This document shows positions 55,228 to 64,000 of a stretch of 64,000 bases of DNA, one piece after another. How positions within the stretch are numbered: the stretch's first letter is position 1; every line of letters starts with the position of its first letter. A program made the position numbers and the translations under genes. The stretch comes from Misgurnus anguillicaudatus. Lineage: Eukaryota; Chordata; Actinopteri; Cypriniformes; Cobitidae. The notes below the pieces were generated by a model. That model worked only from the letters and a program-made list of their open reading frames with translations. It was not told the origin of the DNA and ran no database searches. Location of the stretch: the NCBI RefSeq assembly GCF_027580225.2, contig NC_073361.2:28196001-28260000 (forward strand). Direction: 5' to 3'.

Positions 55228-55236
55228 ATATGTGGT

Positions 55237-56306
55237 CTGTCTGTATAATTATAATCAAATATTTTACTCACAGTCTCTGTGATCTTTAAAGGACTTTGAT
55301 CGCATTAAAGTCTGCCTACAATCATGGTTGGGTCGAATATGGACATTTTCCGAACTAAACATTTTAATTTGTCCATACTAACAACTCAGCATTTTTAGTG
55401 TATAGAAAGTTATGAGCTATTTCATAACTCCATCACAAATTTTTAAAATCCTTTATCTTGTTTTGGGTTAAAACACGTCATAAACTCTTACACTGACACA
55501 CTGGCCTAAACACGGAGTAACTTTTTACACCTGTAATGGATTTGGGAAGATGCCACATTAAGTTGTGGTATGTTATAAACAAGTCACATTGCGCAATGTT
55601 TGCTCAGTTACGTGAGCTCCATCAACAAACAACTAACAATTTACAAATTCAAACTTTATAAATGTAATGCATTTAAAGTCAAATCTGATTTTGATATATA
55701 TTTATTTTGAACAAAGTGCACTTAAAAACAGGAATGTCCATCTGTGATTCATTGGTGGGAGAGACTTATATCAAACATATGAGTTTAAGATGTCATTCAG
55801 ATTCGTGTTGAATAACTGTGATAATACTGTGTTATGAATCTTGTAAATCCCTAAATACATTTCACTGACTGTTGGGGCGTGTCCTTGATTTTGATACTAA
55901 TTTCAGCACATGACAGAATAAAAGCACAGAAAGTTATATTTACTCATCCAGTCTTATTTCTTGCGTTTCAAAATATTTGCACAATAAAACACATCACTAA
56001 ATGATGTACTCAGAAAGTGCCTTCCAATAAACTCACTAAAATGACAGACACTGGTGTAATATGGTCATGTAATATAATGTAATTCAGTCTATTGCTACAT
56101 ACAGCACAAGTCATATATTCAACAAAACTGGATCTATTCAGACTAAAAGACTAATAATGTTTTTATATGTCATCATAATAAACAGCACATATTTAACTCT
56201 GCAGTCTTACAGAGACTTATTATTAGGTTTCACAAAGAATGGACAACCATAAAGTGGTTTTAATAAGTGGTTAAATGGCATATATGTCCTCTGCTAGGTT
56301 TCCTCT
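55237..56306. other. Intergenic, no gene
   Basis: AT-rich sequence between nrbp2 and the chemerin-like gene. A fragment of the CTGGGTTGTT family (about 55325-55400) is present. The part adjoining 56307 should contain the 3' UTR of the chemerin-like gene. Confidence 0.4.
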
Positions 56307-59300
56307 CTATTGTTTTCTTTCCGATGCTAGGAGAGACGGAGATCCATTACTGTAACTCATGTTTCTGCAGTGGTCTTTTCTCGCTGCAACCATGCCCTGA
56401 AAAAGAAGAACACAGTTGATTTTGTAATGACTATAATGTCAAAAACTTTACATCAAACACATTTCACACATCTAATGTGTCGATGTTAAAACACAAGGGG
56501 CACTGTTAACCCAGATATTGTCTTTACTAAAACAATCAAGTAAACATCACTTAATATTTTCTGTTTTGAAGCCAAAGCTTAATAAGTTTAGTTGAATTAA
56601 CTTTTAAGCTTACAAAATCCCTTAAACTAAAACATTCAAGTAAAATGAACTTAAAATTATTAGTTCATGTTGTGAGGAATACCCATAATCCTTTGCGCCC
56701 TATTTTCTGCTTTTTCACAGAATAAAAACTGATAAGAACTTTCACTACTCAAATATTTGTAAATAAAATGCCGTACAGGTATAAGCTCTTATATTATTGA
56801 TGTTGTTTTGGTGTAAATTATAATTTTGTGAAGTCACCGTTCAGTTGATCAGTGTTTCCGTACATGAACCCTGTTCAGAACGTTTTATTGTATTTCTCTC
56901 CACAGTACTGACAATGTATGTCAAAAACACAGTTTTGTGTATGTTATGTTTCTGTGGAGAATCACGATTGACTTAAAGTCAGTCATTAATTTTGTGTTAT
57001 AATACCATTTATAACATCAAAAGTAGTATAAAGTGATAAAAACTAAAGTTATATGCAACGGGTTTCCTCACAAATTTCTAGTAATGTCAACTAATTCGGA
57101 TTAAGAGTGCAGGAATATTGGAAGAAATTAAAACATTAAATACATTAAACTTAAAATTGTTGTTAGAACAACTTATGTGTTTAAGTAAACTTCACTTAAA
57201 GTTTTTAAGTAATAATTATTAAATTTTTTAAGGGAACAAGTTACCTTCATTTTTTTAAAGTAAACTCAACTTATCAGGGCTTACAGCGGGTGGTTTCCCG
57301 GACAGAGTTTAGATTAAGCCAGGACTAGGCCTTATTTATATTAGGACAATTAAGTTGTTTTTAAAAACATATCTCACAAAAACACATTGCTACTGTGTAC
57401 TTGTATGGCACTAAGCTGTTTTAAGTTGAGACAGTTCAAATATGCATTTTAGTCTTAAGCCCTGTCTGGGAAACTAAACCAGTATAAAAATTTAATTGAT
57501 GCTTGACTTTCGGTCAGTTCTGCTTTGTCTTTATTTGGTGTTATTCACTCACTTTAAAAAAAAATTATATTGTTGGTTCAACTTTAATTTTTTAGTTAAT
57601 AAGTCAACTTTAAAATATTAGTTGACTGAAAAAAAAAGGTTCTGTAAAAACTGAATTAACTTTTTTATTTACAGTGTAAGAAATATTACTGAACAGATCC
57701 CCTGAATTATTTTGTGTTATTATTGTTAGCATTGAGTCTGGTTTTGTTTCCCATGGACACAAAATTCCCAACACAAATCTGATTTCCTGGAAATGGCATT
57801 CAGTGGTTGTATCAAATCCCAGAGCATATGATCCCTCATTTTATGATACTGAGAGAATTGTCCATTTAAAAAACATGCATCTGGTTCTACTTTCTCTATC
57901 TTTTCACAGATGAAATTAAAACAAATTACATTTCAGAAGAGTATATCTATCTATATTTGTTGGATCTAAAGTTATTGCACAGTGAAAATCTCATCATTAC
58001 TAGGAACAAATTGCTTTAAATTGTAGTGGAATTTTTACCTTGTTGAACACATGAATAATTATATTCATAACCCAGTTTGAAATGATTTTAATTACTAGCA
58101 AGAGGCACTTCTGTCTGTACAATTCCGATAACCTTTAACTTTGCCCTCACACTTTTATACTAGACACATACACATCCTGTTAATTCACTGTAATTTTTCA
58201 TCGCTATATATCACATAGCCAACTAAACTTAAGACAGAAAAATGTAGCTTAGTTAACTTATGCAGCTTATACCATAAAACTAAAACAAACAGCAATAAAT
58301 GCTGAAATCAAAAAACAGTAGAAATAAGTAAAGATCAAATAAGTAAAGATAAAAAAAATGTATGACAACATGTAAACACATGACAGACCTGTGTGAGCTT
58401 TGTTTTTTGTATGCAGTGCACATAACGTTTCGGTTCAGTCTGAATCTCTCCTTTATACATCTTATAGCAGATCCCACAGTCTATAAGAGGTCTACAGATA
58501 GAAGAAAAAAATTAACATATTATTACTAAGTCATTTACAAAACGCATGCATCAGTGATTATACCGTACTTTATGATATATAATAAGAGTTGCAATACATT
58601 AACAGCTTGGCAGAATGTCTTTGTAGCTATTAAGTAATAATCTTTTGAACTTACTCTATCATTTCTGAAAGCACATTTAGTTGGATTAGGATTTGAGGTT
58701 CCTTTAGGACATCGTGTGGGTTTAGCGTGAAAGTGATGGTAGATATAATTCACACCAAACCCACCCTAAAATAAATCAAATATTCATTTGTAGTTAGTTT
58801 CATCAGCACATTTAACTTCAGCTGTATTTGTTTTCATTACGGCCAAACATCTTACTCAAAATATTTGAATCATACGTTTATGTTGTTAAAATGTTTCTTA
58901 TCTTAACGTTTCCAAAAAGTAAAAAAAAAAGTTTTTTTAGACTATTAAAAGTTAAGAAAGAAACGGTTATTTCGGGAACCACAAATGATTCTTCGTTGGC
59001 ATCTCTGTGAATAACCTTTTGTAGCACCTTAAGTCATAAAAAAGCAAATATTGTTTACAAGCAGTCATATTTCAACTATTTTAAGAATACAAGATGCTTA
59101 CTAAGCAACACAAAAGAAAAATACTTACATCAATGTCAGACTTCTCCAGACTTTTAAAGAAGAGAAAATGGCTCTGGGCTCCAGGATGTGAGTTGATTTC
59201 TTGGACAGTGAGTTCGACTCCTTTCTTGTAGTCATCTGAAAGTTTGCCAAAGTCATCCTGAGCCCCAGATGTGGCCAACAAGACTCCGGCACTGACCAAC

Positions 59301-59323
59301 ACGATAAACAAAAACACAGCCAT
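56307..59323 (-). CDS. rarres2: Chemerin-like (Rarres2-like) gene A, frame break at exon 3
   Basis: Exon 1, 59323-59129: signal peptide MAVFLFIVLVSAGVLLATSG, then LSDDYKKGVELTVQEINSHP, FLFFKSLEKSDID. Exon 2, 58765-58655: GGFGVNYIYHHFHAKPTRCP to FRNDR. Exon 3, 58491 (acceptor)-58389: PLIDCGICYKMYKGE, KRYVHC. Exon 4, 56396-56307: DHCRNMSYSNGSPSLLASER to TAG. The six cysteines (about residues 84, 96, 107, 110, 128, 146, with C-x-x-C in the middle) match chemerin, a secreted cystatin/cathelicidin-fold protein, activated by C-terminal proteolysis, that signals through CMKLR1. Exon 2 ends on a codon boundary, but the only AG before exon 3 leaves an extra A before CCT. As written the spliced frame would stop nine codons into exon 3. 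It could be a decayed copy or a one-base sequence error. The exact ortholog is uncertain. Confidence 0.75.
56495..57285. mobile_element. GGGCACTGTTAA / TTACAGCGGG element in chemerin-like intron 3
   Basis: The ends GGCACTGTTAACCC and CTTACAGCG, and repeated AAGTAAA(C)TTCACTTAA-like phrases, resemble the CACTGTAAAA elements of nrbp2 intron 1. A CpG-poor interior includes CCCATAATCCTTTGCGCCC. No exon was recognised. Confidence 0.45.
57290..57480. repeat. GGTTTCCCGGACAGAGTTTAGA dispersed element
   Basis: GGTTTCCCGGACAGAG at the left and CCCTGTCTGGGAAACT at the right are near-perfect inverted ends. It belongs to the same family as 53830-54210. Confidence 0.8.
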
Positions 59324-59772
59324 GTTTCTACAATCCGGACCACAAATCCCTCAAAGTTGTTCAGGACTATAACAAAGAACTGAAGGAATGCCAGCAGAGT
59401 AATACTTGTCTGTGTTTGTAGAGGATCTCAGAGGGTTGGATTTAGATTGCACAACCTCTGGAAATTGTGTAATTGCTTTCACTTTCATGCACAGAGATAA
59501 CAAAAACCATTGCAATTGGAATGAACTGGCTGCCATCCAGTGGAGAATACTGACTACATGTATGAAGAGTTTGCCAATACTTAGATTAACATGGACTGCA
59601 TGGATAAAACTGAATATAGCACTGATCTAAACCCGGACCCCAGTCAGATCTTTGCTTGCTAGCTGGGAATGGCTCCATTTTTAAAAATAAAGAACTTTTA
59701 ACATTTACAAAACCTGCTGCACAAAAGCATCTTTATAGTGGATGTATCAAAGTCACTGTTAACATTAGTTAA

Positions 59773-60384
59773 AGGTCCACTGTGTGATTTTTAGCGACAT
59801 CTTGCAGTAAGATTGTGAATTGCAACCACTGCTTAGTCCACAGCTCACCCCTCCCTTTCGAAACGAGAATCTACGGTAGCCACCACAGGACAAACATGTG
59901 ATTGTCTGAGACAACATAGTGACAAAATACGCTTTGTAGAGCAGTTTGTCCATTAAAGGGACACTCCACTTTTTTTGAAAATAGGAAAATAGGCTTGGTT
60001 ATTTTTGAATGCGATGCTAAATGGTCTAATCTGATTCAATGGATTGTGCTAAGCTATGCTAAAAGTGGTACTGCCAGGCCCTGAGATCGGCTGAATGGAT
60101 TCCAAAATGGTAAAAATCAAATGTTTAACTCTAGGAGAGCTGGAAAATGAGTATATTTTCAAAAAAAGTGGTGTGTACCTTTAAGGGCTACTGTAGACAC
60201 ATTGTGGTGCAAAATGGCGCCTTTCATGTAACCGTAGTGTATGTAGATAAAAATGCCTGATTCTAAGGTAATAAAAACAATACAGTTAATTTTGAAAGGT
60301 ATTTAAAAAACACTGATAATATAGTTATGTATATCATACTGCATTTCTGTCATGAGATCCTTCTAAAAGTTACACAATGCAGCT
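59773..60384. mobile_element. AGGTGCAGTGTGTAA MITE, split by another TTAA MITE
   Basis: AGGTCCACTGTGTGATTTTTAG at the left (after TTAA 59769-59772) and CTAAAAGTTACACAATGCAGC at the right are the ends. The interior follows the reverse of the copies at 12.2/17.9 kb, with GCAACCACTGCTTAGTCCAC. It is interrupted at 59953-60184. Confidence 0.75.
59957..60180. mobile_element. GGGACACTCCACTTTTTTTGAAAA MITE, nested
   Basis: AGGGACACTCCACTTTTTTT and AAAAAAAGTGGTGTGTACCT are inverted and flanked by TTAA (59953-59956, 60181-60184). It is a shortened relative of 20671-21254. Confidence 0.82.
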
Positions 60385-60519
60385 TTATTGCACAATGAAC
60401 ATGAGCAAGTGCATTGGCATTATAAAGATTAGTGAAAAACTATATTGTTCATTGTTAGTTTATGTTACCGTAGCATTTACTAATGTTATAGTAACAAATA
60501 CAACCTTATTAATGTGTTA

Positions 60520-61075
60520 CCAAAGGTTCTTTGGGGAACCAAAAATGGCTCTTCTATGACATCACAATAAAGAACCTTTTTATAAACTAGAGTTTTATTT
60601 TATTAGGGGGCATGTACACCAAAGCATTTTATAATTGTTTTCAATGGAAGTGCCGCGCTTTTGGTGTACACATTTTATTTTTGTTAATTCTTCTAAAGAA
60701 TTACAACAAAACTGACATCTTCATATTTATTTGTCAAACTTTAAAACAATATGTATTTCTAAAATGCTTTATAGAAATAAATCAAATACTTTTGTGATAG
60801 CTCAAGGTTTTATTTATTAGAAATAATATTCAGAAAATTTCATCAGTTTAATGTTTTAAAAAAAAAACAATTGTCCAAGTTCAACCTAAAATGAAAATTC
60901 TGTTCATGGCACTCATTAAATTTCATAGTAGGAGAAACAAATACTAAAGAAGTCAGTATTTCTGCCAACATTTATCAAAATATCTTCTTTTGTGATTAAC
61001 AGAAGAAAGAAACTCATACAGGTTTGTAACAACATGAGGATGAGTAAATGATGACTCTCCCTTTAATATTGCATA
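60520..61075. repeat. Repeat fragments (GGTTCTTTGGGGAACC; TTTGGGTGAAC family)
   Basis: 60525-60595 has AAGGTTCTTTGGGGAACCAA then AAAGAACCTTTTT, an inverted-repeat element of about 65 bp (a fragment of the same type is at 58975-59030). 60880-61075 matches the interior of the GGGATAGTTCACCC family (AAAATGAAAATTCTGTTCAT, TTGTAACAACATGAGGATGA). No gene was seen. Confidence 0.6.
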
Positions 61076-61136
61076 ACAAAATAAACAGCATTACTAGGCC
61101 ATTATTGCTTATTTTCAAGAAAAGTAAGTTTGTTAA

Positions 61137-61724
61137 AGGGACACTCCACTTAAACAGTTAAACAGTTGATTTTTACAGATTTGGAATCCATTCAGCCGAT
61201 CTCCGGGTCCGGCAGCAGCACCCCCAGCACAGCTCAGCATAGTCCATAGAATCTGATTAGACCATTAGCATTGCACTAAAAAATGGCTGCACGAGGCACA
61301 ATGATACCACGCAGCGCCCGAAAACAGTCCCCTGCTATTGAAAATTACCAAGGGGACTATTTTCGGGGACTGCGCAATATCATTGCGCCTCCTGCAGCCA
61401 TATTACGGCAGCAAAGTCATTGATTATTACGCCAGAATGAGTATAGTCCTAACCATATTTGCCTTGAAATCACAACTTTTAATTTTCCGTCAGTCTTAGT
61501 ACACAATGTAACTACAGAAGAGTCAAGTTTTAAATAGGAAAAATATCAAAACTCTTTAGTTATTTTTTAGCGCAATGCTAATCAGATTCAATGCTAAGCT
61601 ATGCTAAAAGTGGTACCGCCAGACCCGGAGATCAGCCGAATGGACCCCAAAACTGCAAAAACAAATGTTCAACTCTTGAGGAGCTGGAAAATGAGCATAT
61701 TTTCAAAAAAAGTGGTGTCTCTAT
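61137..61724. mobile_element. GGGACACTCCACTT MITE, larger copy
   Basis: It starts after TTAA (61133-61136) with AGGGACACTCCACTTAAACA and ends TTTTCAAAAAAAGTGGTGTCT. Interior blocks (CATTCAGCCGATCTCCGGGTCC, TAGTCCATAGAATCTGATTAG, and a CGCCCGAAAACAGTCC / GGGGACTATTTTCGGG stem) match 20671-21254. The right target site is degenerate. Confidence 0.78.
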
Positions 61725-61910
61725 AAGTTAGTATTTTGAAAAGTTTAATCACCGAATGAAAACAAACATATGTACATATCCACAGCTACATGATTCACTG
61801 TATACGGTCATTTCCCACTTTGGTTACGTTCTCAAGAATTACATAAGCACAGGATAGACTAACACAGGAATAAAGCTGAATGCCAGAATATCATGATGTC
61901 AACACCAGGA

Positions 61911-62327
61911 TTAGCCTGAAGGTTTAATAGACGTCAGCAAACTTGGAGATCCGCTGCCATAACCCATCTTATTACAGTGCTCCACTCGTTCTGTCTTCAT
62001 GACCTTGAATTAAAGAATCCAAAACAACAGCATTTATATACTATAGTAGCAGACTTATGATTTACTCTTACAGTAGATGTAAAACCCGAGGTCTGCTTAC
62101 ATGAAACATAATAGATTTGTTGCTAGTAGTGAACAAGTTAGATTTCGACATTAATATGGTCCAAGTCTGCATGTCATGACACAATGATGTGTAGAGAGAA
62201 TAGAAAAAATATGAAAGGGACTTACATCAGTGAGCGCTGGTTTATGAACACAACTGACATAGGGTACTGGTTTAGGCTCGATCTCTCCAGCGTAGGTTTT
62301 GTAACAGACGGCGCAGTCAATAAGAGG
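61911..62327 (-). CDS. rarres2: Chemerin-like (Rarres2-like) gene B, last two exons
   Basis: Exon 62327-62226 (acceptor TTTCAAG, donor GAT|GTAAGT, 34 codons) reads PLIDCAVCYKTYAGEIEPKP, then YVSCVHKPALTD. Exon 62003-61911 (acceptor TTCAAG) reads VMKTERVEHCNKMGYGSGSP, then SLLTSIKPSG and TAA. These correspond one-to-one to exons 3 and 4 of gene A and keep the C-x-x-C pair and the two following cysteines. Here CCT directly follows the acceptor, so the phase is correct. The gene lies in the same orientation 2.6 kb upstream of gene A, a head-to-tail duplicate. Exons 1 and 2 were not found up to 64 kb and probably lie outside the window. Symbol assigned by similarity only. Confidence 0.72.
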
Positions 62328-62389
62328 CTTGAAACAGACAAAAGTGTATTTATATAAAAACGCATCTGAACATTTGCTATGAGTATCAA

Positions 62390-62800
62390 GCCCGTAGGCA
62401 GGGGGGGTTCGGGTGGTTCGAACGAACCCCCCCTCACTGCCAAAAGGTCCAGAATTTAAGTTGTTTTTTCGCTTGATTATTGTCATCATTGTTTAAATCA
62501 ATGCTTGTGACAAATATTCTGGGTTCCTGTTTCAAATTAATTCGATAAATTATTGAAGCTGGACGCATGATTTCTGTCATTTTCTGATGCTCGTTTTATT
62601 TGACTCAACGCCCAGCGCTCGCTTGACTTCTGGCTGCGCTGCGCAGACCGATCGGCATGTGACGTCTTAGCACCGCGAGACCGATTCAATAGTAAATGAC
62701 TCCGTATGCTTTTAAATAGATCTCGCGGTAGTGTGGTGTCACAAGCCAACTGGTCTGAGCTTTATCCCATTAAGTAAGATAAAGTCAAAATTATTCCGAG
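62390..62800. repeat. Probable DNA transposon end (GGGGGGTTCGGGTGGTTCGAAC)
   Basis: GGGGTTCGGGTGGTTCGAAC faces GAACCCCCCC within 40 bp, a motif I know from repeated cyprinid elements. The following CpG-containing stretch to about 62720 carries an open frame on the minus strand (62537-62749) without domain. Boundaries uncertain. Confidence 0.4.
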
Positions 62801-64000
62801 ATGACCAATAAAATCAGACCAGGCATACAGAGGTGCAACACAGGGGTCAGATGCGCAGTTAGTGGAAGTACAAGAAAGATGTAAGTAATCAAACGCTGAC
62901 TATTATACAGCAGTTTAATGATGTGAAACATGAAACGCACTGATTGTCAAGGTGACAAACATTACTGCAGCTGAGCACATATGGGTGTCCAAATTTAATG
63001 CGCTGCTTTAACTCCCTCCAGTAATTCACTTCCCATTATTCAGCGTGTTTATTAACAAAATTCAACGCCACTCTTTAATTCGATAAGATATCTTTTTTAC
63101 TGTATGATTAGATTCACTTTGTTGTACTGAACTGCTGCGAAGCTTGAACTTGAAAACGCGACGCATCACGTGCGCGGTACAACGCTTCATCCACCGGTAA
63201 TGCACGTGCACGGAGTTTAAATGAGCCCATATTCATCTTTTGGCTTAAACATTTTATTGCATTCGGTCTTAAAGCCCAATAAACAGTACCTGTTGAAGTC
63301 ATTAAAGTTAATTAAACAACAAAAGAAGAGAAAGTCACTCACTGGTCCTGACTGTAACCTATAGTGTTGAGCTCTGCTATTAAAAGTAAGTTTAAGGTTT
63401 GTCGTGGAATTTTGATTTTTCTGAACAACTTTTACTAAAGTTACTGCACTTAACAAGAAGCCTTTTGCTTCATTAACAGACATTAAATCAGATGTGAGAA
63501 GTTTAAAATTAAGGCTTGCATTATGTTTACATTTTACACAGTTAGTATAATGCATGCAGGGCAAGAAGAATATTTATCTAATGTGGGGTAACATGAAGTA
63601 ATCGTAGATTCATTTATGCTTTTTTTAATAATTACAGTTTTCTTTCATGGGATAAGGACCCCCTAAAGTAGTCTCTGCCAACCCATTTATACAATTCTAG
63701 TTTCCTGCATTACTGATGTTGTATTTAAGCATATCAAGTGTATAATAAGTGTGTGCATATTTTGAATTCATTTAAAAAACTAATTATTGATGGCCTTCAG
63801 ATAATTCACTAAAATGATCCTATATTCAGTAAGCCTATGTTTACTTTACTGACAGCCCATTGTGCCCAGGATGGTAAAATAATTATTACAATGCATTCCT
63901 ATAATGACCAACACAAATCTTCTGCATACTGACATGGTTTGAAATCTATATACACAAAACCATGTGTTATTTGATTCTTTGGTTTTCTGATGTTTTTTGA
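62801..64000. other. Upstream flank or intron of gene B, no exon recognised
   Basis: I searched the minus strand for the exon 2 pattern (YIYHHFHAKPT) and a signal-peptide exon like gene A's and found neither. A CpG- and CACGTG-containing patch lies at 63150-63220 (CATCACGTGCGCGG, AATGCACGTGCACGG). A short segment 63345-63378 (minus) has an acceptor TTTTAATAG and a donor CCA|GTGAGT but is too short to identify. Confidence 0.35.

Larger units (their letters stand above)
53532..55236. mobile_element. CCCATACGGCAAAA element with three nested insertions
   Basis: CCCATACGGCAAAAAAG at the left and ATATTTTGCCATAT (then ATGTGG after the insertion) at the right are imperfect inverted ends. Repeated AAATATATTT phrases lie inside. 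Copy 5 of the GGGTGATTCTC family inserted into its right end, and a GGTTTCACAGACCGGG repeat (53830-54210) with a mini-LTR inserted in it lies in the middle. Confidence 0.55.

Noticed and set aside
62151..62489. Single 112-codon gene in one exon
   Set aside because: Only the part from PLIDC to LTD is conserved and it is bounded by an AAG acceptor and a GTAAGT donor; the N-terminal part of the open frame is repeat (GGGGGGTTCGGGTGG) sequence.
63345..63378. Possible small exon of chemerin-like gene B
   Set aside because: The acceptor and donor look good, but 34 nt with no similarity to gene A exon 1 or 2 is too little to support it.

Overview
The window is vertebrate nuclear DNA, almost certainly from a cyprinid-type teleost fish. 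It is AT-rich and dense with short inverted-repeat DNA transposons with TTAA target sites. Several ends are familiar from cyprinid genomes, such as TTAAAGGGATAGTTCACCC and TATGTGACCC. It also has tRNA-derived SINEs and GATA/GACA satellite. Its genes are intron-split. There is no bacterial or viral gene organisation, no CRISPR array and no rRNA. Most open frames are chance or repeat frames; real coding sequence is in short exons that had to be assembled from splice sites.

Layout. 1-17 kb: gene-poor. A nested pile of transposons lies at 1.6-4.2 kb and includes a hAT transposase BED-finger exon; one unidentified exon candidate lies at 13.0 kb. 17.06-17.67 kb (+): a complete, apparently functional immunoglobulin light-chain V segment with octamer, TATA-like box, split leader, V exon and 12-RSS. 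19.88-52.80 kb (-): a complete nrbp2 pseudokinase gene. All 17 coding exons join in frame to 496 codons plus a stop, and intron 1 alone is 20.9 kb. That intron holds a 1.9-kb GACA/GATA satellite, an 8-bp-TSD hAT element, a nested element carrying a broken copy of a host-like gene, and a hairpin element made of CGTCAA/TTGACG palindromes. 56.3-59.3 kb (-): a four-exon chemerin (rarres2)-like gene whose exon 2/3 junction is out of phase by one base. 61.9-62.3 kb (-): the last two exons of a second, upstream tandem chemerin-like gene whose 5' part is not recognised in the window.

The protein genes have no evident common pathway. NRBP2 is an intracellular catalytically dead kinase-like adaptor, chemerins are secreted cystatin-fold chemoattractant/adipokine proteins, and the V segment is rearranging antigen-receptor DNA. 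The most notable unexplained signal is a transposon family present five times. Each copy has a different perfect 4-bp target duplication and ends in GGGTGATTCTC, carries repeated ATTACCGCAAC-type motifs, and four of the five keep a fossil ATGGCTACCAG|GTAAG exon start.
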